Part shown: positions 35,641-44,516 of the stretch, one piece after another
Layout: the number at the start of each line of letters is the position of its first letter
How positions within the stretch are numbered: the first letter of the stretch is position 1
Source of the DNA: Microscilla marina ATCC 23134
GTDB lineage: Bacteria > Bacteroidota > Bacteroidia > Cytophagales > Microscillaceae
Assembly (NCBI RefSeq): GCF_000169175.1
Contig: NZ_AAWS01000031.1
Span: 1 to 64,000, forward strand
Direction of reading: 5' to 3'
DNA length: 64,000 nucleotides
The notes under the pieces: model-generated
Told to the model about the DNA's origin: nothing
The model's database searches: none
What the model saw: only the letters and a program-made list of their open reading frames with translations
Made by a program: the position numbers and the translations under genes

Positions 35641-36003
35641 GAGCTTGTTTAAAGCGGTCGTTTATAGGAGATTTTATGATGAGTTTTTAGATTAGATGCG
35701 TCAAACCGAGCTTTAGCGAGCTCTGTTTCACCTTTGAAAATTAGCATTTAAACTAATTTTGAAGAACCGATGGCTAGAGCTATGCTCTGCCGAGCTCTGC
35801 GAAGCTAAATAGCAGCGCTATTGCTGATAACCGAACCTGTAGCTTTGCTACGGTGAGCTCTGCTTTAGCTAAATTAACTTTGTTGAGCTCACCACAGCGC
35901 AGCTGTAGGTTCGGTTTGACAATATATAATCAGGAAAGGCACGTAAAAGCTCACAGTCCCGAACTTGATTCGGGGACCTGATTAATGATTTTTAAACAAG
36001 CTC
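35641..36003. mobile_element. MITE family A, copy 2 (363 bp, inverted relative to copy 1)
   Basis: Same ends (GAGCTTGTTTAAA / TTTAAACAAGCTC), same length and near identity to the reverse complement of 7717-8079. It is flanked by TTA on both sides (35638-35640, 36004-36006). It carries no ORF and lies between the SbtA-like gene and the DEAD-box helicase. Confidence 0.9.
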
Positions 36004-36060
36004 TTATGGCTCAATCAGCGAAAAGTTATTCTTTGCCTGTTAGTTACCATATATATTGGT

Positions 36061-36068
36061 TAATTTTG
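36061..36068 (+). promoter_or_regulatory. Bacteroidota -7 promoter box TAATTTTG
   Basis: An exact TAnnTTTG match 26 bases before the helicase ATG and just beyond the MITE. A TTTG at 36032-36035 is slightly too distant for the usual 19-21 base spacing. Confidence 0.4.
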
Positions 36069-36093
36069 CAAACTTTTGACAACCCCACTTCCT

Positions 36094-37419
36094 ATGATTA
36101 TGGCAACTTTTGAAGACTTTAAGTTAAATAAACAAATACTTCAGGCAATCACCGATTCAGGTTATGAAAATCCCACCCCTATTCAGGAGAAAGCCATCCC
36201 CTTGGTGCTTGCCGGGCACGATGTAATGGGAGTAGCCCAGACTGGTACAGGTAAAACAGCTGCTTTTGTGCTGCCTATACTTATGAGAATAAAATATGCC
36301 CAGGGCATGCATCCTCGTGCCTTGATTTTGGCACCCACCCGTGAGCTGGCAATTCAGATAGAGAAAGCAGTAGAAACTTATAGCCAACATACTGACATTA
36401 GGTTTACCTGTGTATATGGAGGGTTGGGACCCAAAACCCAAATAGAAACTATTCAGGCGGGAGTAGACATTGTCATTGCCACTCCAGGGCGCCTGCTCGA
36501 CTTATATAGCCGCGAAGAGTTGGTACTGAAGGACATCAATACCCTGGTAATGGATGAGGCAGATAAAATGATGGATATGGGTTTTATGCCGCAGATCAAT
36601 CGTATACTTGAGATTATACCTGTAAAGCGCCAAAATCTGCTTTTTTCGGCTACTATGCCCGAAAAGGTACAAAAGCTTTCAGAAGATTTTCTTGAGTTCC
36701 CCGAATTTGTAGAGGTAACCCCCCAGGCTACCACCGCCGAAACTGTAGAACAGGTATTGTTCGAAACGCCCAATATCAAAACTAAAATTAATTTACTGTA
36801 CCACTTTCTTGCCGACGAGGAGACTTTCAAGCGAGTAATGATTTTTACCCGTACCCGCAAAAATGCTGATTCGGTATATAAGTTTCTTGCCCGCAAGTTT
36901 TCAGAAGATCAGGTAAGGGTCATTCACGCCAACAAAGGGCAAAATACCCGCATTAACTCAATGAACGCCTTCAAAAGTGGTGATATTCGTATTTTGGTGG
37001 GTACCGATGTAGTGGCACGGGGCATTGATGTTACCCTGGTGAGCCACGTGATTAACTTTGACATTCCATTGATTTACGAAGATTATGTACACCGCATTGG
37101 GCGCACCGGACGCGCTATGCAGTCGGGCAAAGCCATTAGTTTTATTACTGAGGCAGATGTGTACCATATGAAAAAAATCGAGCAAATTATACGCCTGCAA
37201 GTGCCAGTGGAACCTATTCCGGCAGCCGTAGAAATTCCCAAAACGCCCTTCGACGAAGCACAAGTGATTGCCAGAGAAATAGATCGGCAAAAACGCAAAG
37301 AAGACCCTGACTATAAAGGGGCATTTCACGATAAAAAGAAAAAAACGAAAGATTTTCCTAAAAAAGATAACGCAAAGAACAAAGGGGGCAAACGCAACTC
37401 GCGCAAGAAACGAAAATAG
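36094..37419 (+). CDS. DEAD-box RNA helicase
   Basis: A helicase of about 441 residues with all superfamily-2 motifs: Q-motif (PTPIQEKAIP), Walker A AQTGTGKT, PTRELA, TPGRLLD, DEAD in VMDEADKM, SATMP, and HRIGRTGR. The C-terminal 60 residues are a Lys/Arg-rich tail (DKKKKTKDFPKK and RKKRK) that probably binds RNA, as in RhlE-type helicases. It unwinds RNA in ribosome assembly or mRNA decay. The open frame begins with a TTG at 36076; the ATG at 36094 is chosen, and one at 36100 (MATFEDF) is equally possible. Confidence 0.93.
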   Translation: MIMATFEDFKLNKQILQAITDSGYENPTPIQEKAIPLVLAGHDVMGVAQTGTGKTAAFVLPILMRIKYAQGMHPRALILAPTRELAIQIEKAVETYSQHTDIRFTCVYGGLGPKTQIETIQAGVDIVIATPGRLLDLYSREELVLKDINTLVMDEADKMMDMGFMPQINRILEIIPVKRQNLLFSATMPEKVQKLSEDFLEFPEFVEVTPQATTAETVEQVLFETPNIKTKINLLYHFLADEETFKRVMIFTRTRKNADSVYKFLARKFSEDQVRVIHANKGQNTRINSMNAFKSGDIRILVGTDVVARGIDVTLVSHVINFDIPLIYEDYVHRIGRTGRAMQSGKAISFITEADVYHMKKIEQIIRLQVPVEPIPAAVEIPKTPFDEAQVIAREIDRQKRKEDPDYKGAFHDKKKKTKDFPKKDNAKNKGGKRNSRKKRK

Positions 37420-37875
37420 GAGAGAGGGCAAAGGCAAGACATTCACCTATGGTTTTATACAGTTTATCGAATAGATCAACGCATTGACCGATATTTTTCA
37501 ACCCTTTATCTAATTGTAGTAGCCAATCAAGAAGTGAACCCCTATATTTGTTTCGTAAGAAATGATTAGAGGATAATCTTTAGGGCTGGTTGATAAAGAT
37601 TATTAGTCAACTCAATCTTTCTTTCCATAGCTGGTTGAAAGATCTTGGAGGGCAAAGCTGGCAACGCCGCTTCCTCCAGGCATCTTTTTTTTTATGCCTT
37701 TCCTTATTTTATACTCCACATATTGTCTATTCTTTCTTGCCTCAAAAATAGGTCGCTCATTGTCATAAAAGTCTATAACTCCAGGCTACGAGATGTACAA
37801 CATTTAGACAACGGTCTTTACACTTTGTCGCTACTTACATCATCACAAAATAGCCCAGAAAATTAAAAGATGTGA
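37420..37875. other. Intergenic region after the helicase gene
   Basis: About 450 bases. A 73-codon open frame at 37645-37866 has no signal, motif or start-site support and is taken as chance. No terminator hairpin or RNA gene is clear. Confidence 0.4.
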
Positions 37876-37879
37876 CTAG

Positions 37880-38038
37880 TGCATTAGGGATTAAATAAGT
37901 TGCGTATTAATTTGGATGAATTTTGTTTTCTGACGAGTCGTGAAAATGGCGGATAGCCATAGCTATCTAACTTTTTTACGAGGAAGTCAGGGGGCAAAAG
38001 TCGCCAAATAATATGTGAGTAACTTAGTCCCTGATGCA
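37880..38038. mobile_element. MITE-like element, family C (159 bp)
   Basis: It starts TGCATTAGGGATTAAATAAG and ends AACTTAGTCCCTGATGCA, an imperfect inverted pair, with CTAG on both sides (37876-37879, 38039-38042). CTAR 4-bp duplications are typical of the IS5 group. The interior has a GATAGCCATAGCTATC palindrome flanked by GACGAG and ACGAGG, similar in style to the core of family B. No ORF is present. Confidence 0.65.
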
Positions 38039-38164
38039 CTAGTCAATTATTGCCCAACCTAACATTGGTCTAATCGTGCTATAGAAGGGAGGGGGATATT
38101 ATGGTGAAGACGCCGTGAATGACCAAAGGCGAGACCAGGGCAGGTTGTTTGTAAAGCAGGAGAG

Positions 38165-39247
38165 TTACAACCAACGCTTGCGTCGAAAATAGTAGAATAA
38201 AATACTGGCTGTACTAATCATTACTATCCAAATAATGTAATAACCATATTTGGTATGTACTTCGGGCATTTCGTCAAAATTCATCCCATACACCCCCACA
38301 ATAAAAGTAAGCGGCATAAATATGGTAGAAAAAATCGTCAACACCTTCATTACATCATTGGTTTTGTTGCTCAACATTGATAAGTAAGTGTCTAACAAAT
38401 TGCTGTTCATGTCTACCAGAGAGTCGGTATTGTCAATTACCTGAATGGTGTGGTCGTATAAGTCTCTGATATATAGGTGAACAGATTTTAGAAACTTTCC
38501 GGCGTCGTCTTCTTCTCTGATGATGTTGTTGATAATTTCGCGCACTGGGCGGGTGTTTTTTCTTACAAAAGTGAGTTGCCGCTTAAACTTGTGCAAGGCC
38601 TTGGTAGGGTCACCGGCTGACTCGTGGATAATCTTGTCTTCAAGTTGCTCAAGCTCTTCTGAGACCCCTTCTACTACTACCATGTAGTTGTCAATAATAG
38701 CATCCATCAATAGGTAAAACAAGTAGGCAGAGTCAGAGTTTCGGACTTTGCCATTGGGCTTTTTTCGGAGGCGCTCTCTGATATTTTCAAATGCATCGCC
38801 CTCTATGTCTTCTTGAAAAGACAATACATAGTTTTTGCCCAAAATGAGGCTTACTTGTTCTACTTCTACTTTTTTGATGGCTTTTTTATACGTTAACATT
38901 TTCATTACCACAAAAATGTTGTCTTCGTAAAACTCAACTTTTGGGCGCTGGTGAGTATTGACTATGTCTTCCATAAGCAGAGGGTGCAAGTTAAAATACA
39001 TGCCCAGTGTTTTTACTATGCGCACATCGTGAATTCCGTCTATATTGAGCCAGGTTACACTTTCTTTTTCTTTATAATCATAACAGTTCCTTACGTCGCT
39101 TATCACCTTTTCTTCAAACACCTCAACTCCATCGTAGTCTATAACGGTAATGTCAACCTTGCTCGATTTGGCGGCACCCACGTAGGTAAGCGTGCCTGGT
39201 GCCTGCCCTGCAATGGCTTGTTGATTCTTCAATCTGTTGGTCTTCAT
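38165..39247 (-). CDS. corA: CorA-type magnesium/cobalt transporter
   Basis: The frame is open to 39295, but the ATG at 39247 (MKTNRLKNQQ) fits the family, giving 360 residues. The large N-terminal cytoplasmic funnel domain is followed by a long helix and two C-terminal transmembrane helices. The selectivity motif GMN is present in VGVYGMNFDEMPE between them, and the tail is basic (YYFRRKRWL). The protein forms pentameric Mg2+ (Co2+, Ni2+) channels in the inner membrane. It is monocistronic; no M-box riboswitch is recognised upstream. Confidence 0.94.
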   Translation of the reverse strand: MKTNRLKNQQAIAGQAPGTLTYVGAAKSSKVDITVIDYDGVEVFEEKVISDVRNCYDYKEKESVTWLNIDGIHDVRIVKTLGMYFNLHPLLMEDIVNTHQRPKVEFYEDNIFVVMKMLTYKKAIKKVEVEQVSLILGKNYVLSFQEDIEGDAFENIRERLRKKPNGKVRNSDSAYLFYLLMDAIIDNYMVVVEGVSEELEQLEDKIIHESAGDPTKALHKFKRQLTFVRKNTRPVREIINNIIREEDDAGKFLKSVHLYIRDLYDHTIQVIDNTDSLVDMNSNLLDTYLSMLSNKTNDVMKVLTIFSTIFMPLTFIVGVYGMNFDEMPEVHTKYGYYIIWIVMISTASILFYYFRRKRWL

Positions 39248-39886
39248 AATTATAAATACTTGTTTTGATATAAGTAGCAGCAAGTAATTAGCCATAAGTA
39301 AGGATAACTCTTGATCTCACATTTCCTGTGAAGGTCTTACCGAAGGGTGACCTGAGCAATGCTTACCCTAAAAACAGCAAACCACTTGGGTAAGGTGTTT
39401 AGGGTGTTGGTTTCGTTTCACTAAGACCAATGCTGGGTAACGTTTTTTTAGAGGTGAACTTGTGACGATCTTTACCCTACTCATTAGGTATATTTGATTC
39501 TGCCTTGGTACTTAGTTTATTAAACCCAAACTCAGAATAGTGCATAGCAAGGTCAAATATATTGTAAGTAGTATCAAATATAAAAAAATGCGCCAATATT
39601 TGAGGGCTTTCATTGCGGGCATTTTGGGCAAATTGGTTAAAAAAATCCTAAACTAGTTGTAGAGACTGCGTGCTTAAGCCTGTTTTTCGTATATTTAATT
39701 TTTAAGATGGAATCAGGGAGAGTAGTCACAGGCAAAATTGATGGTTAATTGATCATTATTCTAAGCTTCTTTAGTTAGGAACATGTTCCTTAATAAATGC
39801 TCAGGATGATGTGTTGTAGGACGTTTTAACAAAAAACAAGTTGTCTCTATCGCATTTGTGAATGATTTTTGGTAAGCAAATAAATT
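39248..39886. other. Divergent intergenic region between corA and the 7TM-SpoIIE gene
   Basis: About 640 bases, AT-rich, with promoters for both directions expected. No ORF with supporting evidence, no MITE ends and no clear RNA structure was found. Confidence 0.4.
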
Positions 39887-42202
39887 ATGTTGAAGTATAT
39901 AGGGCTCATTATTTCTATTTGTTTTTGGTGGGGAGGGGCATCGGTTCAAGCCCAAAAGCGGGTACAGAAAGTAAAAGCGTTTACTGTAGAAGAAAAACAA
40001 AAGCTACAGGGAGAGTGGTTGTATCATAAGGGAGACAATCCGGTGTGGGCAAAACCAGGGTATGACGACAAAAACTGGCAAAACCTTGACCCTCGTTTGT
40101 GGCTTAAGCGTATCAAAAAAGGTACCTTTGAAGGCATTGGTTGGTTCAGAATTCACTTAGATATAGAGGAGTCTTTGCGGGGCAAAACCGTTGCTTTGTT
40201 GATGCACCAACGGGGCGCTTCTGAAGTATACCTCAATGGTAAACTGGTGCATAAATACGGGGTAGTGAGCATCAACACTGATACTGAAGTAAAGTATAAC
40301 CCCTTTGGCGAGCCCGTAAAAATGCGTTTGGGTACCCAGGCAAGGCAAGTATTAGCAGTGAGGTACTCTAGTTCGAACGCGCTCAGGCTACACCGCAACC
40401 TCAACCGGTGGGCACGAACTGCGGGTTTTCATTTGTACATTGCCCCACTCGACCAAAGCATCAAAGATGTGATAGATGCCAGGGTGTTTGATGCCTTGAT
40501 AAGCATAGGACGCTCAGGAATCTTGTTTGCTTTAGGTTTACTGCACTTATTTATCTTTATTTTTTACCCTGTACAGCGTGCCAACCTGTATTATGCCTTG
40601 GCCACCCTTGACTTTGCTTTTACTTTTTATATAAGCTATTTGCACCAGCATACCCATAGTGTAGATAATATCATTTGGCTCAACATTACTTCTTACCTTT
40701 TATCTATTACTATTCCCTTATTTTTTCTTAAGTTTCTGTACACCTTGTTTAACAACAAAGTACCTCGGCATTCATTTATGTTTCTGGTGTTTGCCTTGGT
40801 CAATGCAGCCGTCATGTTTTTTGCTTGGTCGGCTACAGTGTTGTGGGTATATCAATTGATTTGTGGCATTGAAGCATTGAGAGTCACCATAGTGGCAATA
40901 CGTCGTAAAAAAAAGGGGGCAAAAATAATTTTTGCCGGGGTAGTAGGGCTTATTATTTTTACCCCGTTGGGCACACTGGCATTTTTGTTTCCTGCCATTG
41001 GGCAACTAATCTCGTCAAATATTATTGCGTTGATGGTAAACTTTGGAATTTTAAGTGTCACAGGTACTGTATCTATTTACCTGGCCCGCGATATTGCCAA
41101 AACCTCTGTTAACCTACGCAATCAACTGGACGTGGTACAGGAGTTATCGGCAAAGAACATAGCGCAAGAACGCGAAAAACAGGAAATACTAGAACAACAA
41201 AAAGAAAAACTTGAGCAGTTGGTACAAGCACGCACCAGCGAGCTGGAAGAACAAGCTACTTTAGTAAAAGAACAAAATGCTGAGTTAACCAACATTAACG
41301 AAGAAATAGCTGCCCAACGCGATGTGCTTCAGGGCAGAACTGAAGAATTGGTAGTGGCTTACAAGCATATTACTGATAGTGTACAATACGCACAACGGAT
41401 TCAAAATGCTATTCTGGGTAATCCGGAGCAAATTATTTCTAATTTTGACGAGGCTTTTATATTTTTGAAACCTAAAGACATTGTTTCGGGCGATTTTTAT
41501 TGGTATACCACCACCAGAAAGCGTACCGCTGCAATGATTAACGATGACCAATCTATCATACCCGCAGCAGTATCTTTGTCAACCATTAAAATTTTGATTG
41601 CAGCTGATTGTACCGGACACGGAGTGCCAGGTGCCTTTATGACTGTGATGGGAAATAGCTTGCTTGATGATATTATAAACTCTAGCCATACTACTATGCC
41701 CGATCAAATATTGAAAGAACTTGACAGGCGAATAATTAAAAGCTTGAGTACCAAAGGAGAAGCAAAAGTAGGAGGGAGAGCAGGACAAGTAAATGATGGG
41801 ATGGATATGTCGGTAATTATGCTGGACGAAACTCAAAACAAGCTTTATTTTGCCGGCGCCAAAAACCCTTTGTATTTTATCAGAAATGGGGTACTCGAAA
41901 ACATCAAAGGGTCAGTATACCCTATAGGGAGTGAACAATATAATAAAGAAAAGAGTTTTGAACTACACACCATTGATACACAAAAAGGAGATGTGTTTTA
42001 CATGTTTTCTGATGGCTTTCAAGATCAGTTTGGCGGTCCCGAAGGGCGAAAGTATATGCGTAAAAACTTCCGCAACTTTTTATTAAGCATTAGTCACTTG
42101 CCTATGACAGAACAACAGGAAAAGGTGACCCAGGAGTTTGATCAATGGTGTAACAAACAATCCCAAACCGACGATGTATTATTGATGGGTTTTAAAGTTT
42201 GA
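39887..42202 (+). CDS. 7TM-type sensor protein with SpoIIE/PP2C output
   Basis: A 771-residue protein. After a signal peptide (1-22) comes a periplasmic jelly-roll domain (about 40-185) with a sugar-binding-like pattern (WYRIH-type GIGWFRIHLDIEESLRGKTV and ASEVYLNGKLVHKYG). Seven transmembrane helices follow (about 205-400), then a long coiled coil (405-500) and a SpoIIE-type PP2C domain (about 520-770) with DIVSGDFYWY, DCTGHGVPGAFM, NDGMDMSVIML and FSDGFQDQFGG. The layout is that of 7TMR-DISM receptors with a phosphatase output. The ligand is unknown; the jelly-roll domain suggests a carbohydrate or small molecule. The next gene begins 24 bases downstream, so the two are probably an operon. 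Confidence 0.88.
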   Translation: MLKYIGLIISICFWWGGASVQAQKRVQKVKAFTVEEKQKLQGEWLYHKGDNPVWAKPGYDDKNWQNLDPRLWLKRIKKGTFEGIGWFRIHLDIEESLRGKTVALLMHQRGASEVYLNGKLVHKYGVVSINTDTEVKYNPFGEPVKMRLGTQARQVLAVRYSSSNALRLHRNLNRWARTAGFHLYIAPLDQSIKDVIDARVFDALISIGRSGILFALGLLHLFIFIFYPVQRANLYYALATLDFAFTFYISYLHQHTHSVDNIIWLNITSYLLSITIPLFFLKFLYTLFNNKVPRHSFMFLVFALVNAAVMFFAWSATVLWVYQLICGIEALRVTIVAIRRKKKGAKIIFAGVVGLIIFTPLGTLAFLFPAIGQLISSNIIALMVNFGILSVTGTVSIYLARDIAKTSVNLRNQLDVVQELSAKNIAQEREKQEILEQQKEKLEQLVQARTSELEEQATLVKEQNAELTNINEEIAAQRDVLQGRTEELVVAYKHITDSVQYAQRIQNAILGNPEQIISNFDEAFIFLKPKDIVSGDFYWYTTTRKRTAAMINDDQSIIPAAVSLSTIKILIAADCTGHGVPGAFMTVMGNSLLDDIINSSHTTMPDQILKELDRRIIKSLSTKGEAKVGGRAGQVNDGMDMSVIMLDETQNKLYFAGAKNPLYFIRNGVLENIKGSVYPIGSEQYNKEKSFELHTIDTQKGDVFYMFSDGFQDQFGGPEGRKYMRKNFRNFLLSISHLPMTEQQEKVTQEFDQWCNKQSQTDDVLLMGFKV

Positions 42203-42226
42203 AGCGATTTAGCTGAATAATAGAAT

Positions 42227-44305
42227 ATGTATAAAAAGTACACACTGTTTTTTTTAATGTGCCTGGTAGGTAGTTTGTTGCATTTGCCCAACACACTGTG
42301 TGCCCAGGTGTCTACCAGTTGGCAAGATGTAAAGCTAAGTGGTCAAGGGAAAATAGTGATTTATTATAACCCAATCACCCATTTTATTGTCAAAAACAGC
42401 GCAGGCAAAATGGAAGGCATAGAGTACGAACTCATGCAAGAGTTTGTGAGGTTTACCGAGAAAAATTATGGGGTAAAATTAAAAGTTGAATACCGGTATT
42501 TTGAAAGTTTTGCCCCGTTGTTTGATTCCATTTTGGTTGCCCCCAATGGGAGTTTTGCTGTTTCGTCTATGTCTATTACCCCACGTCGTCTTCGACAACT
42601 CAAGTGCAGCCCACCTTATATGCCCGATACTGAAATTATTATCAATAGCCAAAACGTACCCATAGTGAAAGACTCAGCTGAGTTTGTGCGTCGTTTTAAC
42701 GGGATGGTAGCGCTTGTAATACGAAATACCACCTATGAGTACAACATGAAAAAACTCAAGGAAACACTACTGCCAAACCTTAGAATAGAGTATGTAAAAG
42801 AAACCAAGGAGATAAAAAAGCGAATGAATAATGAGCCCAATATTATGGCTTATACTCAAGTAGCCCGTTACCTGGCTTTCAGGCAAGGCGGTTTTTTGAT
42901 GAATCGGCAAAAGCTTTTTCAAATAAAAAAAGTTGGACGTGGGGTGTTTTTTCCTAAAACGAGCGATTGGGACGAACCTGTGCAGGTGTTTTTCAACGAT
43001 CCTTCTTTCAAACCCTTCATCAACAAGGTGATTAGAAAGTATTTGGGTACCAATGAGCAAGATATTTTCTGGAAACTGTCAAATCAGAACAACCCCAATC
43101 AACAGGAAATGGCATTGCTCAACAAAGAAAAAGAGTTACAGTTTTTGGAATTGCGTCGTCAGAAAAACGAGATAATTGCCCACAACAGCATGCGCAATTA
43201 CCTCATTGCCGGGTTTATCATTGCTATTGTTATTGCCCTTACTTTTTACTATCGTTTTCACATTAAAAAACAAACCGCAGAAATACTCAAACAAAAGAAT
43301 AAAGAAATTTCGGAGCAAAGAGGGCAGCTCGAAAAGCAAACTGGTGCCCTGAAGTATATTGCCGAAGAGCTGGAAAATCAACGCGATACTATTGAAGATA
43401 AGAATAAGTTATTGGTGCACCACAATAAAAAAATAACCGATAGTATCCGGTCTGCCAAAGCTATTCAAAAAGCCATTTTACCCTTAGAAGACAAGCTGGA
43501 AGCCAATTTTAGTGAACATTTTGTTTTTTATAAACCCAAAGACATTGTTTCAGGTGATTTTTATTGGTTGAGCGATGTAAATATTGACGACAAGCACGAG
43601 AGAGGGCAACAAAAAACATTGAAATATAGTGCACCTTCGGCTATACCTTTTGACCCTTTGTCAGGGTACAACTTGTCAGAAGAACAAGCAGGCGAAAATG
43701 CAAAGTATACCTTTATTGCAGTGGTAGATTGTACCGGACACGGAGTGCCAGGTGCTTTTATGAGCATGATTGGCTTTGCGTACCTGAACCAAATTGTTAA
43801 TGAAAACCATATACTGGATCCTGCCGAGGTTTTACAGACGCTGCACGTAGAAATTCATAACAGTTTGAAACAAGCCGAAACCAACAACGATGAAGGAATG
43901 GATGTTTGTTTGTGTAGGGTAGAGGCTTTGCCCAATGGCGAATACGAAGTAAAGTTTGCCGGAGCCAAGCGCCCACTATTTTATATCACCAACGGAGCAT
44001 TATACGAAATAAGAGGCAATGCTGCCTCAATTGGTGGTTGGCAAAGGCAAATGCAGAAGAATTTTAAAACCAAAACCATTCGTTTGGCAAAAGGAGACAT
44101 ATTGTATTTGAGCAGTGATGGTTTTATAGATACCCCCAACCCCGAACGAAAAAACTTTGGAACCCCCCAGCTCAAAGAGTTGATCAAAGACAATAGCCGC
44201 TTGCCCCTAAAACAGCAGGCAGAGGCATTGAAAGAAGCCCTCAAAGCTCACCAACGTGATGCCGACCAACGCGATGACATTACATTGTTAGGCATCAAGT
44301 TTTAA
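42227..44305 (+). CDS. Periplasmic-binding-domain sensor with SpoIIE/PP2C output
   Basis: A 692-residue protein. The signal peptide (about 1-27) precedes a periplasmic solute-binding type-3 domain (about 45-285), recognisable from GKMEGIEYELMQEFVRF and SVSSMSITPRR-like blocks of amino-acid binding proteins. One transmembrane helix (about 322-342), a coiled coil (350-400) and a SpoIIE-type PP2C domain (about 415-690) follow, with DIVSGDFYWL, DCTGHGVPGAFM, NDEGMDVCLC and SSDGFIDTPNP. It probably senses a small solute such as an amino acid and controls a phospho-Ser/Thr partner-switching protein. It shares an operon with the 7TM-type gene 24 bases upstream. Confidence 0.88.
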   Translation: MYKKYTLFFLMCLVGSLLHLPNTLCAQVSTSWQDVKLSGQGKIVIYYNPITHFIVKNSAGKMEGIEYELMQEFVRFTEKNYGVKLKVEYRYFESFAPLFDSILVAPNGSFAVSSMSITPRRLRQLKCSPPYMPDTEIIINSQNVPIVKDSAEFVRRFNGMVALVIRNTTYEYNMKKLKETLLPNLRIEYVKETKEIKKRMNNEPNIMAYTQVARYLAFRQGGFLMNRQKLFQIKKVGRGVFFPKTSDWDEPVQVFFNDPSFKPFINKVIRKYLGTNEQDIFWKLSNQNNPNQQEMALLNKEKELQFLELRRQKNEIIAHNSMRNYLIAGFIIAIVIALTFYYRFHIKKQTAEILKQKNKEISEQRGQLEKQTGALKYIAEELENQRDTIEDKNKLLVHHNKKITDSIRSAKAIQKAILPLEDKLEANFSEHFVFYKPKDIVSGDFYWLSDVNIDDKHERGQQKTLKYSAPSAIPFDPLSGYNLSEEQAGENAKYTFIAVVDCTGHGVPGAFMSMIGFAYLNQIVNENHILDPAEVLQTLHVEIHNSLKQAETNNDEGMDVCLCRVEALPNGEYEVKFAGAKRPLFYITNGALYEIRGNAASIGGWQRQMQKNFKTKTIRLAKGDILYLSSDGFIDTPNPERKNFGTPQLKELIKDNSRLPLKQQAEALKEALKAHQRDADQRDDITLLGIKF

Positions 44306-44332
44306 CCTGTTCAAAGGAATCTATTTGTATTA

Positions 44333-44512
44333 GAGCTTGTTTAAATTTTCGCGTTTAGTGTGATTTTCGATGAGTTTTGTGCTCAGATGCGTTAAATTTT
44401 GAAGAACCGATGGCTAGAGCTATGCTCTGCCGAGCTCTGCGAAGCTAAATTTAGCAATATATGAGTGCAAAAATCGCGTAAAACGCCTTTTAGGTGAATT
44501 TTAAACAAGCCC
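44333..44512. mobile_element. MITE family A, short copy 3 (180 bp)
   Basis: It begins GAGCTTGTTTAAA and ends TTTAAACAAGCCC (one base changed from CTC), flanked by TTA on both sides (44330-44332, 44513-44515). The central ACCGATGGCTAGAGCTATGC module matches the long copies, while the rest is deleted or different. It starts 28 bases after the SpoIIE gene stop and ends 4 bases from the LRR gene stop. Confidence 0.82.
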
Positions 44513-44516
44513 TTAC

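Noticed and set aside
37645-37866. 73-codon open frame in the gap after the helicase gene
   Set aside because: No signal peptide, domain or plausible promoter; composition resembles surrounding non-coding DNA.
44333-44512. Bidirectional terminator between the SpoIIE and LRR genes
   Set aside because: The inverted ends are those of MITE family A with TTA duplicated outside, so it is listed as an element; it may still terminate transcripts.
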